The notes beneath the pieces were generated by a model. That model worked only from the letters and a program-made list of their open reading frames with translations. It was not told the DNA's origin and did not search any database. A stretch of 38,055 nucleotides of DNA from Streptomyces sennicomposti (GTDB lineage Bacteria; Actinomycetota; Actinomycetes; Streptomycetales; Streptomycetaceae). This document shows positions 24,357 through 32,021 of this stretch, piece by piece. How positions within the stretch are numbered: position 1 is the stretch's first letter; each line of letters begins with the position of its first letter. Position numbers and translations under genes: made by a program. Location of the stretch: NCBI RefSeq assembly GCF_019890635.1, contig NZ_JAIOAB010000067.1, positions 1 through 38,055 on the forward strand, in the 5' to 3' direction.

Positions 24357-25912
24357 ACCGCACGACCTTGTCCCTGATCGCCGGAGCGGCCGCGCTCGCC
24401 GCCGTCACCGGATTCGCCGCGCTGGACGCGCCCGGCGCAGCGGGCGCCGACCCGGCGGGGGCCGCCGCCCGACTGCCCGTCGAGCGCACCACGTTGGTGT
24501 GCCCGGCGCCGAGCGGCTCCGACATCGCCGAGACCTCGTACACGTCCTTCACCCCCGTGACCCAGGGCGCCGCCGGCGACGGCAAGGGCCAACTCCAGGC
24601 CGCCGCCGAGGAGTCGGGCACGGACGACGGCAAGAGCGACAGCAAGGACGACGACGGGGACGGCGGCAAGAGCGACAGCAAGGGCAGCGGCAAGAGCGGC
24701 GGCAAGAAGAAGGCCGCCGAGGCCGCGCTCCAGCCCAAGGCGCCCGGCACGCCGGCCACCGGCGACACCGACGGCGCGGACGCGCCCGCGCTGATCGGCA
24801 CCGCCGAGGGCAAGTTCGCCCCCGGCTGGACCGTGCAGCAGACCAGCGAGGTCGCCGCGGGCGCCGGACGCGGCCTGCTCGGCGTCAACTGCACCGCCCC
24901 GGACACCGAGTTCTGGTTCCCCGGCGCGAGCACGGCCGCGAGCCGCGCCGACTACGTCCACCTGACCAACCCCGACGACTCCGCCGCCGTCGTCGACATC
25001 GAGCTGTACGGCAAGGACGGCGCCGTCAAGTCGGAGGTGGGCGAGGGCATCACGGTCGCGCCGCGCTCCAGCGAGCCCGTCCTGCTGTCCACGCTCGCCG
25101 ACGCCGCGCAGGACGACCTCACGGTGCATGTGAGCGTGCGCAGCGGCCGGGTCGGGGCGGCGGTGCAGGCCCTGGACAACAAGCTCGGCGGGGACTGGCT
25201 GGCCGCCTCCGCCGACCCGGCCGGCGGCGTCGTGCTGCCGGGCATCCCCAAGGACGCCACGGACGTCCGGCTGATCGCCTTCACGCCCGCCGACGCGGAC
25301 ACCGACCTGAAGGTGAAGCTGGCCTCCCCGTCCGGCCTGATCACCCCCGCCGGGCACGAGACCGTGCACCTCAAGGGCGGCACGACGACCGCCGTGGACC
25401 TCGGCGACGTCACGCGCGGCGAGGCGGGCTCCCTGGTGCTGACCCAGTCCGCCCAGTCCGTGCCGGTGGTCGCCGCCCTCCAGGTGATACGCGGCAAGAG
25501 CGGCAAGCAGGAGACGGCGTTCATCCCGGCGGCCGGCCCCCTCGCGGCGCGCGCCACGGCGGCCGACAACAGCGCCGAGGGCGCCACGCTCTCGCTGACC
25601 GCCCCCACCGCCACCGCACAGGTCAAGGTCACCGCCTCGGCGGGCAGCGAGGGCGGTACGGCGGTGTCGAAGACGTACACGATCAAGGCGGGCACCACGC
25701 AGGACATCGCCCCGCCCGTCCCGGCCGGCCTGAAGGGCACCTACGCCCTGACGGTGGAGCGGATCTCCGGCGGCCCGGTGTACGGGGCGCGCACTCTCAC
25801 GGCGACGGAGGAGGGCGTCCCCGGCGTCACCGTCCAGACCCTCCCGGACGACCGGGGCACGGTGTCGGTGCCGCACACGGACGAGGACGTCTCGGTACTC
25901 CAGAAGCCGTGA
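24353..25912 (+). CDS. secreted DUF5719 family protein
   Basis: 519 residues from a GTG at 24353 that overlaps the glycosyltransferase stop (GTGA), so the two are translationally coupled and probably act together. An N-terminal signal peptide or anchor is visible (LSLIAGAAALAAVTGFAAL). Residues about 86-123 form a Lys/Asp/Ser/Gly tract (DDGKSDSKDDDGDGGKSDSK). The rest is beta-rich, with repeated patterns like DYVHLTNPDDSAAVVDIELYGKDG and GGTTTAVDLGDV, reminiscent of immunoglobulin-like extracellular domains. I recognise it as the actinobacterial DUF5719 family; its biochemical function is not known. Being secreted and coupled to a membrane glycosyltransferase suggests an accessory role at the cell surface (inference). 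Confidence 0.85.
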   Translation: MNRTTLSLIAGAAALAAVTGFAALDAPGAAGADPAGAAARLPVERTTLVCPAPSGSDIAETSYTSFTPVTQGAAGDGKGQLQAAAEESGTDDGKSDSKDDDGDGGKSDSKGSGKSGGKKKAAEAALQPKAPGTPATGDTDGADAPALIGTAEGKFAPGWTVQQTSEVAAGAGRGLLGVNCTAPDTEFWFPGASTAASRADYVHLTNPDDSAAVVDIELYGKDGAVKSEVGEGITVAPRSSEPVLLSTLADAAQDDLTVHVSVRSGRVGAAVQALDNKLGGDWLAASADPAGGVVLPGIPKDATDVRLIAFTPADADTDLKVKLASPSGLITPAGHETVHLKGGTTTAVDLGDVTRGEAGSLVLTQSAQSVPVVAALQVIRGKSGKQETAFIPAAGPLAARATAADNSAEGATLSLTAPTATAQVKVTASAGSEGGTAVSKTYTIKAGTTQDIAPPVPAGLKGTYALTVERISGGPVYGARTLTATEEGVPGVTVQTLPDDRGTVSVPHTDEDVSVLQKP

Positions 25913-25955
25913 CCTCGCGGCAGGCCGTGATCTCGCGGACGCCGTGACCTCGCGG
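25907..25955 (+). repeat. three copies of CCGTGACCTCGCGG at the DUF5719 gene end
   Basis: CCGTGA(C/T)CTCGCGG is at 25907-25920, 25925-25938 and 25942-25955. The first copy contains the real TGA stop of the DUF5719 gene; the other two repeat that stop-codon context downstream at 17-18-bp spacing. Confidence 0.8.
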
Positions 25956-26082
25956 CGGCCGTGGCGCACATGGTCCGGGGGAGAACCGCCCCCGGACCGT
26001 CCGTCACGGCCCGCACCGCCCCCCGGCACCGCCCCCCGGCAACTCCCGGCGACCGACGGCGGCCCCGGACGAGCCCCGGCAC

Positions 26083-26150
26083 CCGGCCGGCTCAGAAGGG
26101 GCCGTACCTCCGGCCGGCTCAGCAGGGGCCGTACCCCCCGGCCGGCTCAG
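26083..26150 (-). repeat. three copies of CCGGCCGGCTCAG at the metallopeptidase gene end
   Basis: CCGGCCGGCTCAG is at 26083, 26110 and 26138 (27-28-bp period). The first two copies continue into a shared AGGGGCCGTACC. The third contains the stop codon of the minus-strand metallopeptidase (TCA at 26147-26149), so the unit is a tandem copy of that gene's 3' end. Confidence 0.8.
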
Positions 26151-26596
26151 TCCTCCCCGTACCGTGGGTCCACCGTCTCCGGTGTGAGCCCCAGCAGATC
26201 GGCCACCTGCTCGACCACGATCTCGTGCACCAGCGCGGCCCGCTCGTCGCGGCCCTTGCTGCGGATCTCCACCGGCCGCCGGTAGACGATCACCTGCCCC
26301 CGGCGCCCGTCCCGGGCGGCGACCGTCGCCCCCAGCGGGACCGGCTCGTCGCTCCAGGTCTGCCCCGGCCCGTCCAGGCGGGGCACCTCCAGCACCACGA
26401 AGTCCACCTCGGCCAGCTGCGGCCAGCGCCGCTCCAGCCGGTCCACGGAGTCCTGCACCAGATCCGCGAACACCTCGGCACGGCTCGCGGCGAGCGGCAC
26501 CTGCGGCGGTGCGATCGGGCCGCGCATGCCCCGGCCGTGGCGATCACGCCGGCGGGGCCCGGGACCTGCGGAACGGGGCGGTACACGGTTGTCCAT
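26147..26596 (-). CDS. metallopeptidase-like protein (PF06262/zincin family) with HExxxE site
   Basis: 149 residues from the ATG at 26596 (an overlapping GTG at 26599 is possible). An Arg/Pro-rich start is followed by an alpha/beta domain: AEVFADLVQDSVDRLERRWPQL, DFVVLEVPRL, GQVIVYRRPVEIRSKGRDERAALV. It ends with HEIVVEQVADLLGLTPETVDPRYG. The last segment corresponds to the HExxH motif of this small zincin-like family, but here it reads His124-Glu125-Ile-Val-Val-Glu129, with Glu in place of the second His. I recall the same HEIVVEQ form in other actinobacterial members, so it is a lineage feature rather than a mutation. Peptidase activity is therefore uncertain. Confidence 0.8.
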   Translation of the reverse strand: MDNRVPPRSAGPGPRRRDRHGRGMRGPIAPPQVPLAASRAEVFADLVQDSVDRLERRWPQLAEVDFVVLEVPRLDGPGQTWSDEPVPLGATVAARDGRRGQVIVYRRPVEIRSKGRDERAALVHEIVVEQVADLLGLTPETVDPRYGED

Positions 26597-26599
26597 CAC

Positions 26600-27011
26600 T
26601 GCTGAAGCCTAGTCCCCGCGGCCCCTCCGCGCCCGGTTGCGCACGGCATCCCGGCCACCGCGCCGCCCACCCGGACGCGCCCAGCGACACCGACCGGGCG
26701 CACCCCGCGGCTCCGCCCCGACGCACCCCGCGGCTCCGCCCCGACGCACCCCCGCCACCCCGCCACCCCGCCACTCCGCCCGGACGCACCCGCGCTCCCG
26801 CCGCCGTCCGCCGGGCCGCCCGACCGTGTGTCCGTCTCCCCGGCAGCTCCGATCTCATGGACATCTCAAGGAGATTGGCCGGGTTTGCCCCCACTCGCGA
26901 CCGCCGCAAGGGGTGTTGGAGATCTCGCCACCCGGGGTCCGCGCAGGTCAGAAACGTGTGTCAGAGTGGGTATGTGGGGTGTTTCACAGCACGACACGGG
27001 GGAGTGACCTG
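26600..27011 (+). other. gene-free region: GC-rich repeats, then DUF3499 promoter
   Basis: The left half holds a 23-bp unit starting GCACCCCGCGGCTCCGCC repeated exactly at 26700-26722 and 26723-26745, then CCACCCCG iterations. The right half (26,880-27,010) has lower GC and must carry the DUF3499 promoter; TATGTG near 26,970 is a possible -10. I see no gene. Confidence 0.6.
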
Positions 27012-27434
27012 GTGGAGAGTCGTCGCGGCCCGCTCAAGAGTGCGGTACCGTCCAACGTCGTGAGCCCTGTACGTCGCTGTTCGCGCACCGCTTGCGGCCG
27101 TCCCGCCGTAGCGACGCTGACGTACGTCTACGCCGACTCGACCGCGGTCCTCGGCCCGCTCGCCACCTACGCCGAACCCCACTGCTACGACCTGTGCGCC
27201 GAGCACTCCGAGCGCCTCACCGCACCGCGCGGCTGGGAGGTCGTCCGGCTCCTCGACGGTTCGGCCCCCGCCCGCCCCAGCGGCGACGACCTCGAAGCGC
27301 TCGCCAACGCGGTGCGCGAGGCCGCCCGGCCCCAGCAGCGCGCGGCCGAGGCCGGCGGCGGGGCGCGCGGCGCGGACCCGATGGAGGTCGCGCGGCGCGG
27401 CCATCTGCGGGTGCTCCGCTCGCCGGACAACTGA
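27012..27434 (+). CDS. DUF3499 family protein
   Basis: 140 residues, cytoplasmic, function unknown. I chose the GTG at 27012 because GGGGGAG sits 7 bases ahead of it; the GTG at 27060, which begins just before SPVRRCSRTACGRPA, has no ribosome site. The N-terminal half carries a probable zinc-binding set: RRCSRTACGRPAVATLTYVYAD followed by PHCYDLCAEHSERLT, giving C-x4-C and C-x3-C-x2-H. The C-terminal half is a charged helix ending VARRGHLRVLRSPDN. The gene lies directly upstream of manB. DUF3499 is, from memory, also next to the phosphomannomutase gene in mycobacteria, so a tie to mannose metabolism or cell-wall assembly is plausible. Confidence 0.85.
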   Translation: MESRRGPLKSAVPSNVVSPVRRCSRTACGRPAVATLTYVYADSTAVLGPLATYAEPHCYDLCAEHSERLTAPRGWEVVRLLDGSAPARPSGDDLEALANAVREAARPQQRAAEAGGGARGADPMEVARRGHLRVLRSPDN

Positions 27435-27629
27435 CGAAGCCGTTCACGGCCGAAGCCGTTCGTCGCGAAGCCCGGCAAAACCGTTCGCCACGGCCAGAGT
27501 CGGGGCGGCGGCGCCCCGCGCCGGACCGCCCCGCCCCTCACCTGCACCGGCCACACCTGCCGGAACGGGTAGTTTGTGGGGACCGATCGGGACGTCGGGT
27601 GCGGCGTCGGGTGTTCAGAAGGGTTGGCC

Positions 27630-28994
27630 GTGACTGCTGATCTGTCGCAGCTCGTGAAGGCGTACGACGTGCGCGGCGTCGTCCCGGACCAGTGGGACGA
27701 GTCGCTGGCCGAGCTGTTCGGCGCGGCCTTCGTGCGGGTGACCGGCGCCGACGCCATCGTCACCGGGCACGACATGCGGCCCTCCTCGCCCGGCCTGGCG
27801 GGCGCGTTCGCGCGCGGCGCGGCCCGCTCCGGCGCCGACGTCACCGAGATCGGCCTGTGCTCGACGGACCAGCTGTACTACGCCTCCGGCGCGTTCGGCC
27901 TGCCCGGTGCGATGTTCACCGCCTCGCACAACCCGGCGCGGTACAACGGCATCAAGATGTGCCGCGCGGGCGCCGCCCCCGTCGGCCAGGACACCGGACT
28001 GTCCCGCATCCGCGAACTGGTCGAGGAATGGAGCGAGTCGGGCGCACCGGAGCCGGCCGCCCGCACCGGAGCGGTCACCCGCCGCGACACGCTGGAGGAC
28101 TACGCGGCCTACCTGCGCTCCCTGGTGGACGTGACCGCCATCCGCCGGCTGAAGGTGATCGTCGACGCCGGCAACGGCATGGGCGGCCACACCGTCCCCA
28201 CGGTCCTCGCCGGGCTGCCGGTCGACCTGGTCCCGATGTACTTCGAACTGGACGGCACCTTCCCCAACCACGAGGCCAATCCGCTCGATCCGGCCAACCT
28301 CCTGGACCTGCGCGCCCGGGTCCGCGCCGAGGGCGCCGACCTCGGGCTCGCCTTCGACGGCGACGCCGACCGCTGCTTCGTCGTGGACGAGCGCGGCGAG
28401 CCGGTCTCCCCGTCCGCGATCACCGCGCTGGTCGCCGCCCGCGAACTGGCCCGCAACGGCGGCACGGGCGCGGTCATCCACAACCTCATCACCTCCCGGT
28501 CGGTCGCCGAGGTGGTGCGGGAGAACGGCGGCACCCCGGTCCGCACCCGGGTCGGCCACTCGTTCATCAAGGCCGAGATGGCCCGGACCGGCGCGATCTT
28601 CGGCGGCGAGCACTCCGCGCACTACTACTTCAAGGACTTCTGGAACGCCGACACCGGCATGCTGGCCGCCCTGCACGTCCTCGCGGCCCTCGGCGGCCAG
28701 GACGGCCCGCTGTCCGCCCTGGTGGCGCGCTACGACCGCTACGCCGGCTCCGGCGAGATCAACTCCACCGTCGAGGACCAGGCGGCCCGCATCGCCGCGA
28801 TCCGGGCCGCCTACACCGGCCGTCCGGACGTCACCCTGGACGACCTCGACGGCCTCACCGTCAGCGCCGCCGACTGGTGGTTCAACGTCCGCCCCTCCAA
28901 CACCGAGCCGCTGCTCCGCCTGAACGCGGAGGCGCGCGACGAGGCCACGATGGCCAAGGTCCGCGACGAGGCCCTGGCGATCATCCGGGCCTGA
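27630..28994 (+). CDS. manB: phosphomannomutase/phosphoglucomutase ManB
   Basis: Interconverts mannose-6-phosphate and mannose-1-phosphate (possibly also the glucose phosphates), cytoplasmic, 454 residues. The GTG at 27630 follows AGAAGGG at good distance and leads into TADLSQLVKAYDVRGVVPDQWD. Alpha-D-phosphohexomutase motifs are complete: TASHNPARYNGIKM with phosphoserine Ser99, the Mg loop DGDADRC (Asp243, Asp245, Asp247), the sugar-binding GGEHSAHYYF (Glu327), and the phosphate-binding RPSNTEPLLRLNAE near the C-terminus. It precedes the Trm112-like, SIS and manA genes on the same strand, forming a mannose-supply group. Confidence 0.95.
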   Translation: MTADLSQLVKAYDVRGVVPDQWDESLAELFGAAFVRVTGADAIVTGHDMRPSSPGLAGAFARGAARSGADVTEIGLCSTDQLYYASGAFGLPGAMFTASHNPARYNGIKMCRAGAAPVGQDTGLSRIRELVEEWSESGAPEPAARTGAVTRRDTLEDYAAYLRSLVDVTAIRRLKVIVDAGNGMGGHTVPTVLAGLPVDLVPMYFELDGTFPNHEANPLDPANLLDLRARVRAEGADLGLAFDGDADRCFVVDERGEPVSPSAITALVAARELARNGGTGAVIHNLITSRSVAEVVRENGGTPVRTRVGHSFIKAEMARTGAIFGGEHSAHYYFKDFWNADTGMLAALHVLAALGGQDGPLSALVARYDRYAGSGEINSTVEDQAARIAAIRAAYTGRPDVTLDDLDGLTVSAADWWFNVRPSNTEPLLRLNAEARDEATMAKVRDEALAIIRA

Positions 28995-29112
28995 CCGCCG
29001 CCCGGCCCGGGGGCCTTCGACCGCGCCGCCGCCGAGCCCCCCACCGGCGGTACCCTGACCAGGCACGTCCGTACAACCGCACACGCACTCCCGCGCCCCG
29101 AAGGGAACCCTC

Positions 29113-29283
29113 ATGCCGCTCGAAGCCGGCCTCCTGGAGATCCTCGCCTGCCCGGCCTGCCACTCTCCCCTGAAGGAGGAGGACGCCGAGCTGGTCTGCA
29201 CCGGCCAGGACTGCGGCCTCGCCTACCCCGTGCGCGACGGCATCCCCGTGCTGCTGGTCGACGAGGCCCGCCGCCCCGCCTGA
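29113..29283 (+). CDS. Trm112 family zinc-ribbon protein
   Basis: A 56-residue protein starting at the ATG at 29113 (GAAGGGAACCC upstream). It is the small Trm112/YcaR type: PLEAGLLEILACPACHSPLKEED, then LVCTGQDCGLAYPVRDGIPVLLVDEA. Cys13, Cys16, Cys29 and Cys34 form the expected zinc site. In eukaryotes and archaea Trm112 activates methyltransferases; in bacteria the role of free-standing copies is not settled. It lies between manB and the SIS-domain gene on the same strand. Confidence 0.92.
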   Translation: MPLEAGLLEILACPACHSPLKEEDAELVCTGQDCGLAYPVRDGIPVLLVDEARRPA

Positions 29284-29376
29284 CCGGCGAGCGGCGTCCC
29301 CGGCGCCGTTCCGCCGTCCCGACGACTCGCCGTCCCGAGGCCCCGGCGCTCGGAGCCCGATCGGAGGCTGCCGCCC

Positions 29377-30504
29377 ATGCTCGACGAATCGCTGCTCGAC
29401 GACCCGGAGGCGCTCGCCGCCGCCGACCGGCGCGGACTGCTGCGCGGCGCCGCCGAGGCCGGCGCCCGGGTCCGCACCGCCGCCCGGCACGCCGCCGAGG
29501 CCGGCGTGGCCGGGCTGAAGCCCGACGGCCGCCCCCGCGCCGTCCTCATCGCCGGACCCGGCGCCGCCGCCACCCACGCCGCCGACCTGCTCGGCACCCT
29601 GGCCGGCGCCGGCAGCCCCGTCACCCGGCTGGCGCCCACCGGCGTCGCCACCGCCTCCGGCGCCCTGCGCTGGGAGCTGCCCGGCTGGGCCGGCTCCGTC
29701 GACCTGCTGCTGATCGCCACTCCCGACGGCACCGAACCGAGCCTCGGCGTCCTCGCCGAACAGGCCTACCGCCGCGGCTGCTCGGTCGTCGCCGTCGCCC
29801 CCGCCGGCACCCCGCTCGCCGAGGCCGTGGAAGGCGCGCACGGCCTGTTCGTCCCCATGGCGACGGCCCCCTACGACCACGACGAGCCGCTCGCCGGTTC
29901 CGCGCCGGGCGTGCTGTGGGCGCTGCTGACCCCGCTGCTCGCGCTCCTGGACCGCATCGGCCTGCTCGCCGCGCCGCCCGACGCCCTGGAGGCCGCGGCC
30001 GACCGGCTGGACCTCGTCGCCGAACGCTGCGGCCCCGCCGTCGCCACGTACAACAACCCGGCCAAGACCCTCGCCGCCGAACTCGCCGACGGACTGCCGG
30101 TGATCTGGACCGAGGGCGCCGCGGCCGGGCCGGCGGGCCGCCGCTTCGCCGCCGTGCTCGCCGAACTCTCCGGCGTCCCCGCGGCCGTGGCCGAACTCCC
30201 CGAGGCGCTCGCCGCGCACGACGCCCTGCTCGCCGGCCCGCTGGCCGCCAGCGCCGACCCGGACGACTTCTTCCGCGACCGGGTCTCGGAGCCGCCCGCC
30301 CTGCACGCGCGCGTGGTCCTGCTGCGCGACCGCCCGCTCGGCGGCCTCACCGCCGCTCCCGCCGCCCGTGACCTGGCCCTCGGCCACGACACGCCGATCA
30401 GCGAGCTGGAGCCCGAGCCCGGCGGCGAGATCGAGGCCCTCGCCGAACTCATCGCCGTCACCGACTTCACCGCGGTCTACCTGGCCCTCGCCTCCCGCGC
30501 CTGA
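29377..30504 (+). CDS. SIS-domain protein, phosphomannose/phosphoglucose isomerase-like
   Basis: 375 residues; the ATG at 29377 has GGAGG 9 bases upstream. It resembles the bifunctional phosphoglucose/phosphomannose isomerase family (PMI-PGI C-terminal domain). An N-terminal SIS fold has RAVLIAGPGAAATHAADLLGTL and VDLLLIATPDGTEPSLGVLAEQAYRRGCSVVAVAPAGTPLAEAVEGAHGLFVPM. The second half has CGPAVATYNNPAKTLAAELADGLPVIWTEG, a typical PMI-PGI segment, and closes with AELIAVTDFTAVYLALA. The usual Ser/Thr-rich phosphate loop of the SIS domain is Ala/Gly-rich here, so catalytic activity may be reduced or lost. Its place between manB and manA suggests a role in mannose/fructose phosphate exchange or its control. 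Confidence 0.82.
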   Translation: MLDESLLDDPEALAAADRRGLLRGAAEAGARVRTAARHAAEAGVAGLKPDGRPRAVLIAGPGAAATHAADLLGTLAGAGSPVTRLAPTGVATASGALRWELPGWAGSVDLLLIATPDGTEPSLGVLAEQAYRRGCSVVAVAPAGTPLAEAVEGAHGLFVPMATAPYDHDEPLAGSAPGVLWALLTPLLALLDRIGLLAAPPDALEAAADRLDLVAERCGPAVATYNNPAKTLAAELADGLPVIWTEGAAAGPAGRRFAAVLAELSGVPAAVAELPEALAAHDALLAGPLAASADPDDFFRDRVSEPPALHARVVLLRDRPLGGLTAAPAARDLALGHDTPISELEPEPGGEIEALAELIAVTDFTAVYLALASRA

Positions 30505-30539
30505 CCCGCGACCGCCCCCGCCGGCGCCCCGGCGCCGAC

Positions 30540-30638
30540 ACGGTCGTACGCGCCCCCACGGACGTACGCCCCTCCCACGGTCGTACGACAATCTGACGGA
30601 CGTACGACACCCTCGCGGCCGTACGGTGTCGTACGGCC
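30540..30638. repeat. tandem ~19-bp CGTACG repeats ending in a palindrome, upstream of manA
   Basis: Units starting ACGG(T/A)CGTACG lie at 30540, 30558, 30577 and 30596 (periods 18, 19, 19). They are followed by the perfect inverted repeat GGCCGTAC-GGTGTC-GTACGGCC at 30617-30638. Every copy has the self-complementary CGTACG core. The array fills the gap between the SIS gene and manA and ends 60 bp before the manA ATG. It could be a multi-site operator or an RNA structure. Confidence 0.8.
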
Positions 30639-30698
30639 CCGCCCGGCCCGCCGCTCCCGCCGCCCGGCCCGCCCGGAAAGAACCGCAGAGAGAAGCGC

Positions 30699-31850
30699 AT
30701 GGACCGCCTCGACAACACCGTCCGCCCCTACGCCTGGGGTTCCGCCACCGCCATCCCGCACCTGCTCGGCGTCGAGCCGACCGGCGAACCCCAGGCGGAG
30801 ATGTGGATGGGCGCCCACCCCGGCGCACCCTCGCGCACCGCGCGCGGCACCCTCGCCGACCTCGTCGCCGCCGCCCCGGAACGCGAACTCGGCGCCGCCA
30901 CGGTCGCCAAGTTCGGCCCCCGCCTGCCCTTCCTGCTCAAGATCCTCGCCGCCGGCGCCCCCCTCTCCCTCCAGGTCCACCCCAACCTGGAGCAGGCCAG
31001 GGAGGGTTACGCCGACGAGGAGCGCCGCGGCGTCCCGCTCGACGCCCCGCACCGCAACTACAAGGACGCCAATCACAAGCCCGAACTCATCTGCGCCCTC
31101 ACCGAGTTCGACGGCCTGTGCGGCTTCCGCGAGCCGGCCGGGGCCGCCGCCCTGCTCGACGCGCTCGGCGTGGACTCCCTCAAGCCCTACGTCGACCTGC
31201 TGCACGCCCGCCCCGAGGAGGCGGCGCTGCGCGAGGTCCTCACCGCGATCCTCACCGCCGACCGCGAGGAGATCGCCCGCACCGTCCACGAGGCCGCGGC
31301 CGCCTGCGACCGCCTCGGCGGCGACCACGCCCCCTACGCCGCCATCGCCCACCACTACCCGGGCGACCCCGGCGTCCTGGCCGCGATGCTCCTCAACCAC
31401 GTCCGCCTCCAGCCCGGCGAGGCCCTCTTCCTCGGCGCCGGCGTCCCGCACGCCTACCTCGACGGACTCGGCGTGGAAATCATGGCCAACTCCGACAACG
31501 TCCTGCGCTGCGGCCTGACCCCCAAGCACGTCGACGTGCCCGAACTCCTGCGCATCGTCCGCTTCGAGGCCGGCGACCCCGGCGTCCTGCGCCCCGAGGC
31601 CGCCCCCGACGGCGAGGAGGTCTACGAGACCCCTATCGAGGAGTTCCGCCTCTCCCGCTACGTCCTCGCGCCCGGCGCCGCCGCCCACGACCTCACCCTC
31701 GGCGCCCCGCAGATCCTGCTGTGCACGGCGGGCGCGGTCGAGGCCGGCGAACACCGGCTGACGCCGGGGCAGTCCGTGTTCGTCCCGGCCGGGGACGAGG
31801 CCGTGGTGTCCGGCGAGGGCACCGTCTTCCGGGCCACCGTCGTCGTCTGA
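30699..31850 (+). CDS. manA: mannose-6-phosphate isomerase, class I
   Basis: Zinc cupin enzyme interconverting fructose-6-phosphate and mannose-6-phosphate, 383 residues, the normal length for class I. Motifs: the N-terminal VRPYAWGSATAIPHLLG, WMGAHPGAPS, LPFLLKILAAGAPLSLQVHPN (zinc-binding Gln and His), DANHKPELICALTEFDGLCGFR (zinc-binding Glu), and GEALFLGAGVPHAYLDGLGVEIMANSDNVLRCGLTPKHVD (zinc-binding His and catalytic region). A GAGAGAAG ribosome site precedes the ATG. It is the first committed step from glycolysis towards GDP-mannose, feeding ManB and the pyrophosphorylase at 13,918. A CGTACG repeat array lies upstream. Confidence 0.95.
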   Translation: MDRLDNTVRPYAWGSATAIPHLLGVEPTGEPQAEMWMGAHPGAPSRTARGTLADLVAAAPERELGAATVAKFGPRLPFLLKILAAGAPLSLQVHPNLEQAREGYADEERRGVPLDAPHRNYKDANHKPELICALTEFDGLCGFREPAGAAALLDALGVDSLKPYVDLLHARPEEAALREVLTAILTADREEIARTVHEAAAACDRLGGDHAPYAAIAHHYPGDPGVLAAMLLNHVRLQPGEALFLGAGVPHAYLDGLGVEIMANSDNVLRCGLTPKHVDVPELLRIVRFEAGDPGVLRPEAAPDGEEVYETPIEEFRLSRYVLAPGAAAHDLTLGAPQILLCTAGAVEAGEHRLTPGQSVFVPAGDEAVVSGEGTVFRATVVV

Positions 31851-32021
31851 CCCCGCCCGGCGGTCCGGCGGCCACCTGGCGCACCGCCCCGGGGCCGGGC
31901 TGCAACAATGGCCCACCGGCAAAGGGCGGGCAAAGACCGCGACCGGCACACAGGCGTGCGGCGCGGGTACCCGCCCGCACACGGACACCAGCGCACGAAG
32001 GCGAAGGGACAACCCGAACAC

